A stretch of DNA of 64,000 nt from Salvelinus alpinus. Lineage: Eukaryota > Chordata > Actinopteri > Salmoniformes > Salmonidae. The DNA lies in the NCBI RefSeq assembly GCF_045679555.1, contig NC_092096.1:12727593-12791592 (forward strand), written 5' to 3'. Shown piece by piece: positions 11,244 to 22,145 of this stretch. Each line of letters starts with the position of its first letter. The stretch's first letter is position 1. Made by a program: the position numbers and the translations under genes. The notes under the pieces were generated by a model, which worked only from the letters and a program-made list of their open reading frames with translations, was not told the DNA's origin and searched no databases.

Positions 11244-12437
11244 AGTGCTGGAGCTGAACAGAGGCTTAGTCTATTTTCCCAATGGATCATCAATCATAAT
11301 ATATGTTAGAGTAAAGAATACAGAAATTAGGACATTTAGAAAAACTGTAAACAAAATAAGACAGTTTGAAAGAGGAAATGTAAGAAGCCCAGAAGCCAGT
11401 ATAATAACTCCTAAAAACAGAATATTGTTTTGACTGATAGGTTACCATTATTGTGGTTGGTTGGTTTACCAGGATCATTATCACTGCAAGACCCTCCCAA
11501 GTGAGAATAATTTGTCACACATAAATCATGAGGAATCTATTTCTCCTCTGAGCCATATGGCAGTGCTATTTTATTTATGCATTTCTGAGAAATCTACTTA
11601 TTTTCACATCAAAATATCATAATTATTGAAAGGCTCCCAGAACAAGATGCGGAAATCCCCCATGCTGTACATACACACAGTGAGCGAAGCTTTGAATCTT
11701 CGTTTCAGAAAGAAGTATGCTTTTTTTGTTCAAACTTGACCTATTTCTGTTTCTACTAGAGACGTAAGGGGTCATTTTCTGAATGTCTACCCTAATCTTA
11801 ACTAGATAACGATCATACTTCAAAAATTCTAAGGCACTGTTGTGGAAAAGTTAAAACGCCTTTCTTTTAGCAGCTATCGCATAGCAAAAAAAATTAAGCG
11901 CACTAACGACGAGCGGCTCACCGGCCTTGTTCAGGGTCTCATGTGAGTCGCAACGCGCTGGTGGGACTTCTGGTCAAATTGGTATTGAAATGATCTCTAG
12001 GACATATCAAACCAAACAGAGCTTCACTACAGCCTTATCCAACACTAGTTACGGTCACAACAAACCTCTTGAATATCCCCTTCAATGGAAAAAACAAACG
12101 TAAGACAGGAATTGTCATACATGCCTGATGACTCAGTCACACAAGTGATCTCCTCCATATCAAATATGTTTATTGAAAGCAGTGAGCCAAGTCCTTTTTT
12201 TGCTAGTTACATATTGAAAACTGAGCAACATAAAGCCACTGTACAAACAGAATATAAAGTAGTCTACTTAATGTTTTTAAACCATGGAAGTCAACCTGTG
12301 CAAAGGGCATACATACAGAACACTTGTTTGAGATAACACCCCCACCACTTAAAGCAGTGTACAATAAACAGCATATGTCCTCTAAAGTGCAAATAGCATT
12401 AAACATTCACAAGAAAAACACAAACAGTGCGATTTAG
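11244..12437. other. Copy A: non-repetitive segment between the RAB21 promoter and the poly-C array
   Basis: Conserved in all three unit copies. Short open frames on both strands (for example an 83-codon frame at 12085) differ between copies by ordinary substitutions and show no domain. On the minus strand an AATAAA lies at 12169-12174, followed by a TG-rich stretch. It could serve as the poly(A) signal of the three-exon gene to the right. Confidence 0.5.
12169..12174 (-). terminator. Candidate poly(A) signal for the three-exon gene, copy A
   Basis: AATAAA on the minus strand within GCTTTCAATAAACATATTTG. The same motif is kept at 21247-21252 (B) and 28022-28027 (C). It lies downstream of the predicted stop codon; using it would place the poly-C minisatellite in the 3' UTR. 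This is an inference from position only. Confidence 0.35.
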
Positions 12438-15240
12438 ATGAAGAATATAACCCCCCCCCATATACACCATATTAATGAAGAATATAACCCCCCCCCCCAT
12501 ATACACCATATTAATGAAGAATATACCCCCCCCCCCCCATATACACCATATTAATGAAGAATATAACCCCCCCCCCATATACACCATATTAATGAAGAAT
12601 ATAACCCCCCCCCCATATACACCATATTAATGAAGAATATAACCCCCCCCCCCATATACACCATATTAATGAAGAATATAAACCCCCCCCCATATACACC
12701 ATATTAATGAAGAATATAACCCCCCCCCAAAATACACCATATTAATGAAGAATATACCCCCCCCCCCATATACACCATATTAATGAAGAATATAACCCCC
12801 CCCCCCATATACACCATATTAATGAAGAATATAACCCCCCCCCCATATACACCATATTAATGAAGAATATAACCCCCCCCCCCATATACACCATATTAAT
12901 GAAGAATATAAACCCCCCCATATACACCATATTAATGAAGAATATAACCCCCCCCCCATATACACCATATTAATGAAGAATATACCCCCCCCCCCATATA
13001 CACCATATTAATGAAGAATATAAACCCCCCCATATACACCATATTAATGAAGAATATACCCCCCCCCCATATACATCATATTAATGAAGAATATAACCCC
13101 CCCCCCATATACACCATATTAATGAAGAATATAAACCCCCCCCCATATACACCATATTAATGAAGAATATAACCCCCCCCCATATACACCATATTAATGA
13201 AGAATATAACCCCCCCCCCATATACACCATATTAATGAAGAATATAACCCCCCCCCCATATACACCATATTAATGAAGAATATAACCCCCCCCCCCATAT
13301 ACACCATATTAATGAAGAATATAACCCCCCCCCATATACACCATATTAATGAAGAATATAACCCCCCCCCCCATATACACCATATTAATGAAGAATATAC
13401 CCCCCCCCCATATACACCATATTAATGAAGAATATAACCCCCCCCCATTTACACCATATTAATGAAGAATATAACCCCCCCCCCATATACACCATATTAA
13501 TGAAGAATATACCCCCCCCCCCATATACACCATATTAATGAAGAATATAACCCCCCCCATTTACACCATATTAATGAAGAATATAACCCCCCCCCCCATT
13601 TACACCATATTAATGAAGAATATACCCCCCCCCCATTTACACCATATTAATGAAGAATATAACCCCCCCCCCATATACACCATATTAATGAAGAATATAA
13701 CCCCCCCCCCCCATATTAATGAAGAATATAACCCCCCCCATATACACCATATTAATGAAGAATATAACCCCCCCCCCCATTTACACCATATTAATGAAGA
13801 ATATAACCCCCCCCCATATACACCATATTAATGAAGAATATACCCCCCCCCATATACACCATATTAATGAAGAATATACCCCCCCCCATATACACCATAT
13901 TAATGAAGAATATAACCCCCCCCCATATACACCATATTAATGAAGAATATAAACCCCCCCATATACACCATATTAATGAAGAATATACCCCCCCCCCCCC
14001 ATATACACCATATTAATGAAGAATATACCCCCCCCCCCCATATTAATGAAGAATATAAACCCCCCCCCCATATACACCATATTAATGAAGAATATAACCC
14101 CCCCCCCATATACACCATATTAATGAAGAATATAACCCCCCCCCCCATATTAATGAAGAATATAAACCCCCCCCCCATATACACCATATTAATGAAGAAT
14201 ATAAACCCCCCCATTTACACCATATTAATGAAGAATATAACCCCCCCCCCCATATACACCATATTAATGAAGAATATAACCCCCCCCCATATACACCATA
14301 TTAATGAAGAATATAAACCCCCCCATATACACCATATTAATGAAGAATATAACCCCCCCCCCATATACACCATATTAATGAAGAATATAAACCCCCCCAT
14401 ATACACCATATTAATGAAGAATATAACCCCCCCCCCCCATATACACCATATTAATGAAGAATATAACCCCCCCCCCCCCATATACACCATATTAATGAAG
14501 AATATAACCCCCCCCCCATATACACCATATTAATGAAGAATATAACCCCCCCCCATATACACCATATTAATGAAGAATATAACCCCCCCCCAAAATACAC
14601 CATATTAATGAAGAATATAACCCCCCCCCCATATACACCATATTAATGAAGAATATAACCCCCCCCCCCATATACACCATATTAATGAAGAATATACCCC
14701 CCCCCATATACACCATATTAATGAAGAATATACCCCCCCCCCCCCATATACACCATATTAATGAAGAATATAACCCCCCCCCCATATACACCATATTAAT
14801 GAAGAATATAAACCCCCCCATATACACCATATTAATGAAGAATATAAACCCCCCCATATACACCATATTAATGAAGAATATACCCCCCCCCATTTACACC
14901 ATATTAATGAAGAATATAACCCCCCCCATATACACCATATTAATGAAGAATATAACCCCCCCCCCCCATATACACCATATTAATGAAGAATATAACCCCC
15001 CCCCCATATACACCATATTAATGAAGAATATACCCCCCCCCCATATACACCATATTAATGAAGAATATAAACCCCCCCATATACACCATATTAATGAAGA
15101 ATATACCCCCCCCCCCCATATACACCATATTAATGAAGAATATAAACCCCCCCATATACACCATATTAATGAAGAATATAACCCCCTCCCCCCATATACA
15201 CCATATTAATGTAGAATATACCCCCCCATATACACCATAT
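12438..15240. repeat. Poly-C minisatellite, copy A (about 2.8 kb)
   Basis: Units of about 36-40 bp: ATGAAGAATATA, a run of 7 to 13 C, then CATATACACCATATTA. C-run length varies from unit to unit; rare variants read CATTTACACC or AAAATACACC, and some units lack TATACACCATATTA. The array ends at GTAGAATATA units next to CATATTGCATAATGG. On the minus strand it presents a long G run in every unit. Confidence 0.97.
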
Positions 15241-15393
15241 TGCATAATGGATCAATAAAGTGTGAGCAGCTTGGTTAGTAAGAACATCTTAAGACAGTAT
15301 AATGTCAGGAAAGTGTCAATGATTGATTGATCTGACCATCGTAGCAGAGAGAGGAATACCGTAAAGACATCACACTGTACATAAAAAGGTAAT

Positions 15394-18300
15394 TCATTTA
15401 TTTGCAGTGTTCTCTTTTGCTTCCCGTCTGGGTCTGGGAGATGACGGTCTGGAATCAAGAATAAACAAATGTAAAAATGGCATTTAGATTACACAGCCTG
15501 CTCCAGTTACAGAAATTTAGTCAAATCCACATACTCCAAATGTCAGTCAAATGAAACAAAAACAAATAACATTTGTCTGACAGAGACATTTTAATTATAC
15601 TTACATGTCCTTGATAGCTTTCTTCATGAGCTGTCTTGTACATGGGGACATCACATTGTCTGTTGGACTCCTTATTGCAGACCTACATTGCCACACAAGG
15701 CAATAGAGAAAGAGAGTGAGAGTAGCGCAAGAAAGAGAGCAAGAGAATATATCAAGCAATCATCCAACTAGTGAATGCCAAAATACAGATGAGGTACTTC
15801 TTGATGCAATTAAAGCCTTTAAGTCTGGTATGCCATCCCGCCCTTGAGTTTTCCCAGTGGAGGTATACCAAACCTTTTTTGATATACTCAGAGGACCATT
15901 ATTAGCATGTTTTAACCACTTCTATATACACATGGTATCAGATACTCAACAAGGTCTGATTTCATTATTATTGAAACAGGAGCCATGTGGTAAATATAAA
16001 GATCCAGTCCATTTAAAAAAAATTGGAGGCCTCTTACACTTCAGTGTTGTGACGCAAAAAATCAAGCAAAATGCTTAGCGCATAGAATTAAAAAGGTATT
16101 GCCGGATATTATTCATCCTAATCAAACAATTTTTTTTTTACACGGACAATACATTGGAGATAATATAAAGACAAGTACTGGAAACAATAGAACACTATGA
16201 AAAATCTGGGAAACCAGGCCTGATTTTCATAGCCGACTTTGAAGAGGCCTTTAATAAAGTACAACTGAAGTTTATATACAAATGCCTGGATTATTTCAAT
16301 TTTTGAGAATCTTTTATAAAATGGGTTAAAGTTATGTATAGTAACCCTAGGTGTAAAATAGTAAATAATGGCTACTTCTCAGAAAGTTTTAAACTGTCAA
16401 GAGAGGTAAAACAAGGTTGTCCACTATCAGCATATCTATTTATTATTGCCATCGAAATGTTAGTTGTTAAAAAAATCAGATCCAACAATAATATTAAGGG
16501 TTTAGAAATCCAGGGTGTGACGACCCTCTCACTCGGTCTGCCGAAGTTTTAAGAATGTCTCACCTCATGTTCAAGAATGGCTTTTTCCCCCTTTATTCAT
16601 ATTACAACCTCACTTCTGATTATTTGAAAACGAAATCATCTCCAAAATATCGTTATTTTTAAAACAAGCCATAGAAAGTTGGTTGCAATTTCAGTTTAAT
16701 CCACCAGACAGAACAAACAGTACAACAAATAGTGGTTAAACTCAAATATAGTAATTGATAAAAAATAAATAAAAATATTGTTGATAAAAATTAAAATATA
16801 TAATCTTTGTAAATTATATCAGAAATAGAACTGGTGGAGTTGTCACACATGCAGCTAACACAGACATATGGAAATGTCTGCTCTACCCAAAATTACAACC
16901 AACTAATTACAGCACTATCGCAAAGGGAAGAGGCAAGTGGAAGCTGGAAAACGTAGGGCAAAGGGTGGCTACTTTGAAGAATCTCAAATATATTTTGATT
17001 TTTTAAACTCTTTTTTTGGTTACTACCTGATACCATGTGTGTTATTTCATAGTTTTTCTACAATGTAGAAAATAGAAAAATAAAGAAGAACCCTGGAATG
17101 AATAGGTGTGTCTAAACTTTTGACTGGTACTGTATATGCATTGGTATGTATGCATGTGTATTTATATTTACAAACAAAATATATATGGGGGATTGGAAAT
17201 TATGCAGAACAATTACATTACAGCTTTACAATACTAAAGCTGATCTACCCCCTTAAAAAATAAAATATATAACATACCACTAGTTTACAGGCAGCACACC
17301 AACATTCCTCCATAGGGGTTTTCACACAAGATCACTTCTTGGATCAATGAAAACTGTCCATAATTTAATTAGATCGGATTTAAAATTCATAAAAAGTATA
17401 TTACCATACAATTAACGCAGCTTGGGTGTATTTGAACTTAGACTATGTGTGTATAGATGGCCTCCCGAGTGGCGCAGCGGTCTGAGGCACTGCATCTCAG
17501 TGCCAGAGGCGTCACTACAGACCCTGGTTTGATCCCGGGCTGTATCACAACCAGCCGTAATCGGGAGTCCCATAGGGCGGGGGCTTACTTTTTAAAAACC
17601 ATTTATCGAACAAAGGGAATGAGCAGCAGCTACGTTTGGCTACATACGGACCTTTAGTGGAATTCCCGCCAGAGAGTAACGGTCAATGTGATTGATGTTC
17701 ATCATTTGACTAGGCTACATGTATTTGACATTGTGTTGTTATTCCGCTGAACATTAGATGGTTTCATTTTATTTTTGGCAGTGAAACGAGGCTACTCAGG
17801 CGAGAAAAAAAAAACTCACCCAAATGTACAGCCCCGTTGGAAAATATAAATTGACCGTTTGAAAATGTGAAGATTTAAAAAAAACAACCCTCTGGCTTTG
17901 ACTAGCTAGAAGGGATTCCAACTTTTGTCAAATTAACGTCAGGTTTTACTTTTTCGTAGCAAGTTAGGAGAACTTACACAGCAGGGTAGTTAAAGGATAA
18001 TTACAGTAGCAGGTTAGGATAATTAGGTTAAGAAAAGGGTTACGGTTAGCTAAAATGCTAATAAATATATTTTTATATTAATTTGAGTAAAGCTGAATCC
18101 CTTCTAGCCATGACCCTGACTAGGGGCACTCTCCCGTGGGTTATAAGTCATCTCTCACATGGTAACCAGAACTATTTGCCAAGGGGAGAGCTTATTATAC
18201 CCCAGTGGGTGAATTGAAATGAAGATAATGTATATACTGGCAAGATACACGTCTCGCCGCTCTAACGGGAGTTGTTGTCCACAAAGCGGCACGGCGGACT

Positions 18301-19374
18301 GTCTAGCTCCCGCCTGTCCTTGCTTTGGATTGGTGGAATTATTTTTTGGTTGAACAAATTCAACACTCCATACAAACTCCTTACTTGGTGGGCAGAAAAA
18401 AACACCACCTGCTGGAGGAAGACAGATTTTCCTCTCTAAATTGAATTGAGGAGGGGAGACAAATCTGTATATGAGATGCTCATGTCTCCACCCCAAACAT
18501 AGAGTACCACAGTATGAATCATAATACCTAGCGGTCCAACAGGGAAATGGTTCTAAATGGTTTTTCACCATTCATTTCTCCTCATAGGGGATTTTAGAAA
18601 CACGTACAATAAGGGCTGTGTTTCATGTAGGCTTACCCTGGCTTGACGTTTTGATAACAAGTCTCTCGGGACAAGGTGACTTATCAACATATTTGCCTGT
18701 ATTTACCCCCAACAAATGAAATGCCAATTGGCTGCTAATGTGGCTATCATAAAGAACTACAAATGCCATGTTCTGGACGAGACAGTCGAATCGAGGCAAA
18801 GGTAAGAATCTCTGGATTAACTAACTAAACGTAGTAATGAATAAATTGGCTAAATGTCTTTAAATGCACCTGTTTGCAAAGGTGCCAGCTAGAGATAATG
18901 TCCTGGAGCTTGCAGGGATTTGTAGTCTTGCACGATGTCCACTTTGACGCTAAATAACATTTTCAAATCACGCAGTATATATTGAGAAATCACCATGTTT
19001 GCGAGAGACTTACATGGTTATCAAAATGTCACGCCAGGGTAAACCTACACAAAACACAGCCCTTATTTGAGTGTTTCTCAAATCCCTCGATTGGAACCAT
19101 TTCCCTGCTTGACCGCTAGGTTTTATGGGTATTATGACACCTCCACTGAGGGGCTCTCGGGCGGGAAGGAAGGCGACAAGCCACTATTGTAATACACATT
19201 GCATAAATGATACTGTATAAAAACTGTAGGTTTAACATGCATTAATCTAACAATCATTCCTACTTTCACAACTTACTTCTCTTGAATTGTCTTTCTTTTC
19301 GCCAGGCTTGGTGTCGGCGGCGGCGGCTGTTGATTGTTGTGAGACAGCGACTGCAGTGCTTTTCCAGAGCTCAT
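15394..19374 (-). CDS. Unrecognised three-exon gene, copy A (76 residues; KEN and S/T-P motifs)
   Basis: Exons on the minus strand are 19374-19277 (98 nt), 15682-15605 (78 nt) and 15448-15394 (55 nt, stop TGA). Donors are GAGAA|GTAAGT and GACAT|GTAAGT; acceptors are a pyrimidine tract then TGTAG|GTC, and GATTCCAG|ACC. Phases join without a frame break. The product begins MSSGKALQSLSHNNQQ, then a proline run, KRKTIQEKSAIRSPTDNV, MSPCTRQLMKKAIKD, and ends PRPRREAKENTANK. There is no signal peptide or membrane segment. It is basic and looks disordered, with T-P at 21, S-P at 38, 45 and 62, and KEN at 70-72, an APC/C-type degron motif. Compared with copy B, all indels are multiples of three and exon 2 is identical, which supports coding. 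I do not recognise the family. A second frame starting at 19396 is also open across the three exons, so the start and frame are not settled. Confidence 0.6.
15716..16520 (+). pseudogene. Degenerate L1-like LINE reverse transcriptase, copy A
   Basis: Fragments in shifting frames read VEVYQTFFDILRGPLLACF, ADFEEAFNKVQLKF and KQGCPLSAYLFIIAIEML, the last being a conserved reverse transcriptase block. The catalytic block is absent and stops and frameshifts are frequent. It lies in intron 1 of the three-exon gene, in the opposite orientation, and is a dead 5'- and 3'-truncated copy. L1-like is the best guess from these motifs. Confidence 0.75.
16521..16962. other. Copy A: unassigned intronic stretch
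   Basis: AT-rich sequence between the LINE and Tc1 fragments, also present in copy B. No feature recognised. Confidence 0.45.
16963..17134 (+). mobile_element. Tc1-like transposon right end, copy A
   Basis: Starts GGTGGCTACTTTGAAGAATC and ends with CTAAACTTTTGACTGGTACT, the terminal repeat of a common salmonid Tc1-like element. Only about 170 bp remain, with no transposase. Confidence 0.8.
17135..17457. other. Copy A: unassigned AT-rich intronic stretch
   Basis: No feature recognised; also present in copy B. Confidence 0.45.
17458..17585 (+). mobile_element. HpaI-like SINE head (tRNA-Lys-type), copy A
   Basis: GGCCTCCCGAGTGGCGCAGC, then GGTCTGAGGCACTGCATCTC with an A-box-like start, and a B-box-like GGTTTGATCCC followed by CCAGCCGTAATCGGGAGTCC. 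This matches the 5' part of the HpaI/SmaI salmonid SINE group. The 3' part is replaced by unrelated sequence after about 17585. Confidence 0.8.
17586..18512. other. Copy A: intron of the three-exon gene, unassigned
   Basis: Shared with copy B at high identity. A 138-codon minus-strand open frame (18571-18155) persists in B with a 3-bp insertion but shows no domain and no splice or start context. I treat it as non-coding. Confidence 0.45.
18513..19139. repeat. Long imperfect inverted repeat, copy A (arms 18513-18697 and 18974-19139)
   Basis: The left arm contains GGGCTGTGTTTCATGTAGGC and ACCCTGGCTTGACGTTTTGA. The right arm carries their reverse complements as ATCAAAATGTCACGCCAGGG and CTACACAAAACACAGCCCTT. 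Arms are about 170-185 bp around a spacer of about 275 bp. The style suggests a foldback transposon, which I cannot name. The right arm ends 138 bp from the first exon of the three-exon gene. Confidence 0.8.
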
Positions 19375-19714
19375 TTTCCCTGCAGAAAGCCATCATGACA
19401 TTAGCGACAGTTTAGTGTTTTGATACATTGTATCCATAGCCAATTATGTAAACATTGTTGTAACTTGCATACAATAACGTACGCTGTAGCGTTGCTGCAT
19501 GTAATATTGTTACTAATACGAACTGTTAATCGTTGAAATTATGTCATTGATTATACCAAGTACATTTTAATTGTAGTCGTTAAGAACCCACCTTCTTTTT
19601 AAAAATGTTATTAGCCACAGTCAAGCAGCAGGAAAAAAGTAGTCAAGGCTTGAGATCCAGTTAGTTTAGTAACGATCAGCTGAGTTCATGTCAAATAGGA
19701 CATTTCGAAAGTGG

Positions 19715-19757
19715 TGCTCCATGACGTATTTCAAATACGCTCCTCTCATTGGTAGTT
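19715..19757 (-). promoter_or_regulatory. Candidate promoter of the three-exon gene, copy A
   Basis: On the minus strand, about 350-380 bp upstream of the predicted ATG: CCAAT (19748-19752), TTTGAA (19730-19735, the CHR consensus) and TACGTCA (19722-19728, CRE-like), in that order toward the gene. CCAAT plus CHR is typical of G2/M genes controlled by NF-Y and DREAM/MuvB. All three motifs are kept in copy B (26523, 26505, 26497). The functional link is inference. Confidence 0.4.
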
Positions 19758-20095
19758 GCCACGGCACAAGCATAACAAACCCCACCCTCTCAGAAAACAT
19801 GTTTTGACATACTTCATAATTTATTTTCTCAGTGTACGTTGTGATTTTTATGGGGGGGAAATAAACTCCAAGTCGAATACTTTTAATTATTGTCAAACAC
19901 ATAAAAGCCCTTTTCAAAAGTAGATAGCCCTATTCTTCAGCATTGTGTGCAGGAGGAACAGGCACTTTTTCTATATATCAAACACACAGCACCAGACTTC
20001 AAGTGTACAGAGAATATCAACATTTTTGTTCAAACTAAGAACTTCTTCGTATATTATTTATTGAGAAGGATTAAAGCGATCTTTCAAAAGGTATG

Positions 20096-20150
20096 CGCCC
20101 AACGTGGGGCTCGAACCCACGACCCTGAGATTAAGAGTCTCATGCTCTAC
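20096..20150 (-). pseudogene. Truncated tRNA-Lys(CUU) gene at the A/B junction
   Basis: The minus strand reads from CATGAGACTCTTAATCTCAG (anticodon CTT, with a TGAGA/TCTCA stem) through GTCGTGGGTTCGAGCCCCAC (B box GGTTCGAGCCC) to the acceptor end GTTGGGCG. The 3' 55 nt match vertebrate tRNA-Lys-CUU. The first 18 nt (5' acceptor strand and start of the D arm) are missing, replaced by RAB21-flank sequence. No functional tRNA can form. The cut coincides exactly with the unit boundary. Confidence 0.9.
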
Positions 20151-20330
20151 GAATCAGAATTGGAACAAATCTCACTCGCCCAGCTCTTGTAGACCAAACT
20201 GATTTCCCCCATCCTAAGCTCGCTGGTTCGCTCTGCTCTCCCCTCTCAACCCCTACTAATGGCGTCTCTTTCTACGTCATGCTATGGGATCATATGATGA
20301 ACTGGACAGCAACAATCGAAAGTGCTGGAG

Positions 20331-21515
20331 CTGAACAGAGGCTCAGTCTATTTTCCCAATGGATCATCAATCATAATATATGTTAGAGTAAAGAATACAG
20401 AAATTAGAACATTTAGAAAAACTGTAATCGAAATAAGACAGTTTGAAAGACTAAAAGTAAGAAGCCCAGTAGTCAGTATAATAACTCCTAAAAACAGAAT
20501 ATTGTTTTGATTGTATTATGATAGGTTATCATTATTGTGGTTGGTTGGTTTACCAGGATCATTATCACTGCAAGACCCTCCCAAGTGAGAATAATTTGTC
20601 ACACATAAATCATGAGGAATCTATTTCTCCTCTGAGCCATATGGCAGTGCTATTTTATTTATGCATTTGTGACAAATCTACTTATTTTCGCATCAAAATA
20701 TCATAATTATTGAAAGGCTCCCAGAACAAGATGCGGAAATCCCCCATGCTGTACATACACACAGTGAGGGAAGCCTTGAATCTTCGTTTCAGAAAGAAGT
20801 ATGCTTGTTTTGTTCAAACTTGACCTATTTCTACTAGAGACGTAAGGGGTCATTTTCTGAATGTCTACCCTAATCTTAACTAGATAACGATCATACTTCA
20901 AAAAATCTAAGGCACTGTTGTGGAAAAGTTAAAACGCCTTTCTTTTAGCAGCTATCGCATAGCAAAAAAAATTAAGCGCACTAACGACGAGCGGCTCACC
21001 GGCCTTGTTCAGGGTCTCATGTGAGTCGCAACGCGCTGGTGGGACTTCTGGTCAAATTGGTATTGAAATGATCTCTAGGACATATCAAACCAAACAGAGC
21101 TTCACTACAGCCTTATCCAACACTAGTTACGGTCACAACAAACCTCTTGAATATCACCTTCAATGGAAAAAACAAACGTAAGACAGGAATTGTCATACAT
21201 GCCTGATGACTCAGTCACACAAGTGATCTCCTCCATATCAAATATGTTTATTGAAAGCAGTGAGCCAAGTCCTTTTTTTGCTAGTTACATATTGAAAACT
21301 GAGCAACATAAAGCCAATGTACAAACAGAATATAAAGTAGTCTACTTAATGTTTTTAAACCATGGAAGTCAACCTGTGCAAAGGGCATACATACAGAACA
21401 CTTGTTTGAGATAACACCCCCACCACTTAAAGCAGTGTACAATAAACAGCATATGTCCTCTAAAGTGCAAATAGCATTAAACATTCACAAGAAAAACACA
21501 AACAGTGCGATTTAG
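20331..21515. other. Copy B: non-repetitive segment before the poly-C array
   Basis: Counterpart of 11244-12437 with the same candidate minus-strand AATAAA at 21247-21252. No gene supported. Confidence 0.5.
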
Positions 21516-21992
21516 ATGAAGAATATAAACCCCCCCCATATACACCATATTAATGAAGAATATAAACCCCCCCATATACACCATATTAATGAAGAATATA
21601 ACCCTCCCCATATACACCATATTAATGAAGAATATAAACCCCCCCATATACACCATATTAATGAAGAATATAAACCCCCCCCATATACACCATATTAATG
21701 AAGAATATAACCCCCCCCCATATACACCATATTAATGAAGAATATACCCCCCCCCCATATACACCATATTAATGAAGAATATAACCCCCCCATATACACC
21801 ATATTAATGAAGAATATAACCCCCCCCCCCATATACACCATATTAATGAAGAATATACCCCCCCCCATATACACCATATTAATGAAGAATATAACCCCCC
21901 CCCAAATACACCATATTAATGAAGAATATACCCCCCCCCCCCATATACACCATATTAATGAGGAATATAACCCCCCCCCATATACACCATAT
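21516..21992. repeat. Poly-C minisatellite, copy B (about 0.48 kb)
   Basis: Same unit as in copy A (GAAGAATATA, a C run, CATATACACCATATTA) but only about 13 units. C runs are mostly 7-11. Confidence 0.97.
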
Positions 21993-22145
21993 TGCATAAT
22001 GGATCAATAAAGTGTGAGCAGCTTGGTTAGTAAGAACATCTTAAGACAGTATAATGTCAGGAAAGTGTCAATGATTGATTGATCTGACCATTTTAGCAGA
22101 GAGAGGAATACCGTAAAGACATCACACTGTACATAAAAAGGTCAT

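Larger units (their letters stand above)
11074..20150. repeat. Tandem segmental duplication, copy A (9,077 bp)
   Basis: Base 11074 onward aligns to 20151 onward (offset about 9,077) and to 26926 onward. After the poly-C minisatellite the A-to-B offset drops to about 6,776 because the array is 2.3 kb longer in A. The unit holds the RAB21 upstream flank, the poly-C minisatellite, a three-exon gene, a LINE fragment, a Tc1 tail, an HpaI-like SINE, an inverted-repeat pair and a truncated tRNA-Lys. A differs from B at a few percent of sites (about 6 of 190 near 11245-11433). Confidence 0.93.

Noticed and set aside
12085-12336. 83-codon plus-strand frame present in all three units
   Set aside because: Conservation reflects recent duplication; the opposite strand carries a plausible poly(A) signal, and no domain or splice site supports coding.
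18155-18571. 138-codon minus-strand frame conserved in copy B (139 codons)
   Set aside because: The copies are so similar that any frame would survive; no domain, and it overlaps an arm of the inverted repeat. The 3-bp indel alone is weak evidence.
19666-19917. 83-codon minus-strand frame identical in copies A and B
   Set aside because: It covers the candidate promoter (CCAAT, CHR-like, CRE-like motifs) and has no recognisable domain.
20096-20150. Functional tRNA-Lys gene
   Set aside because: The first 18 nt are missing at the junction, so the acceptor stem and D arm cannot form.
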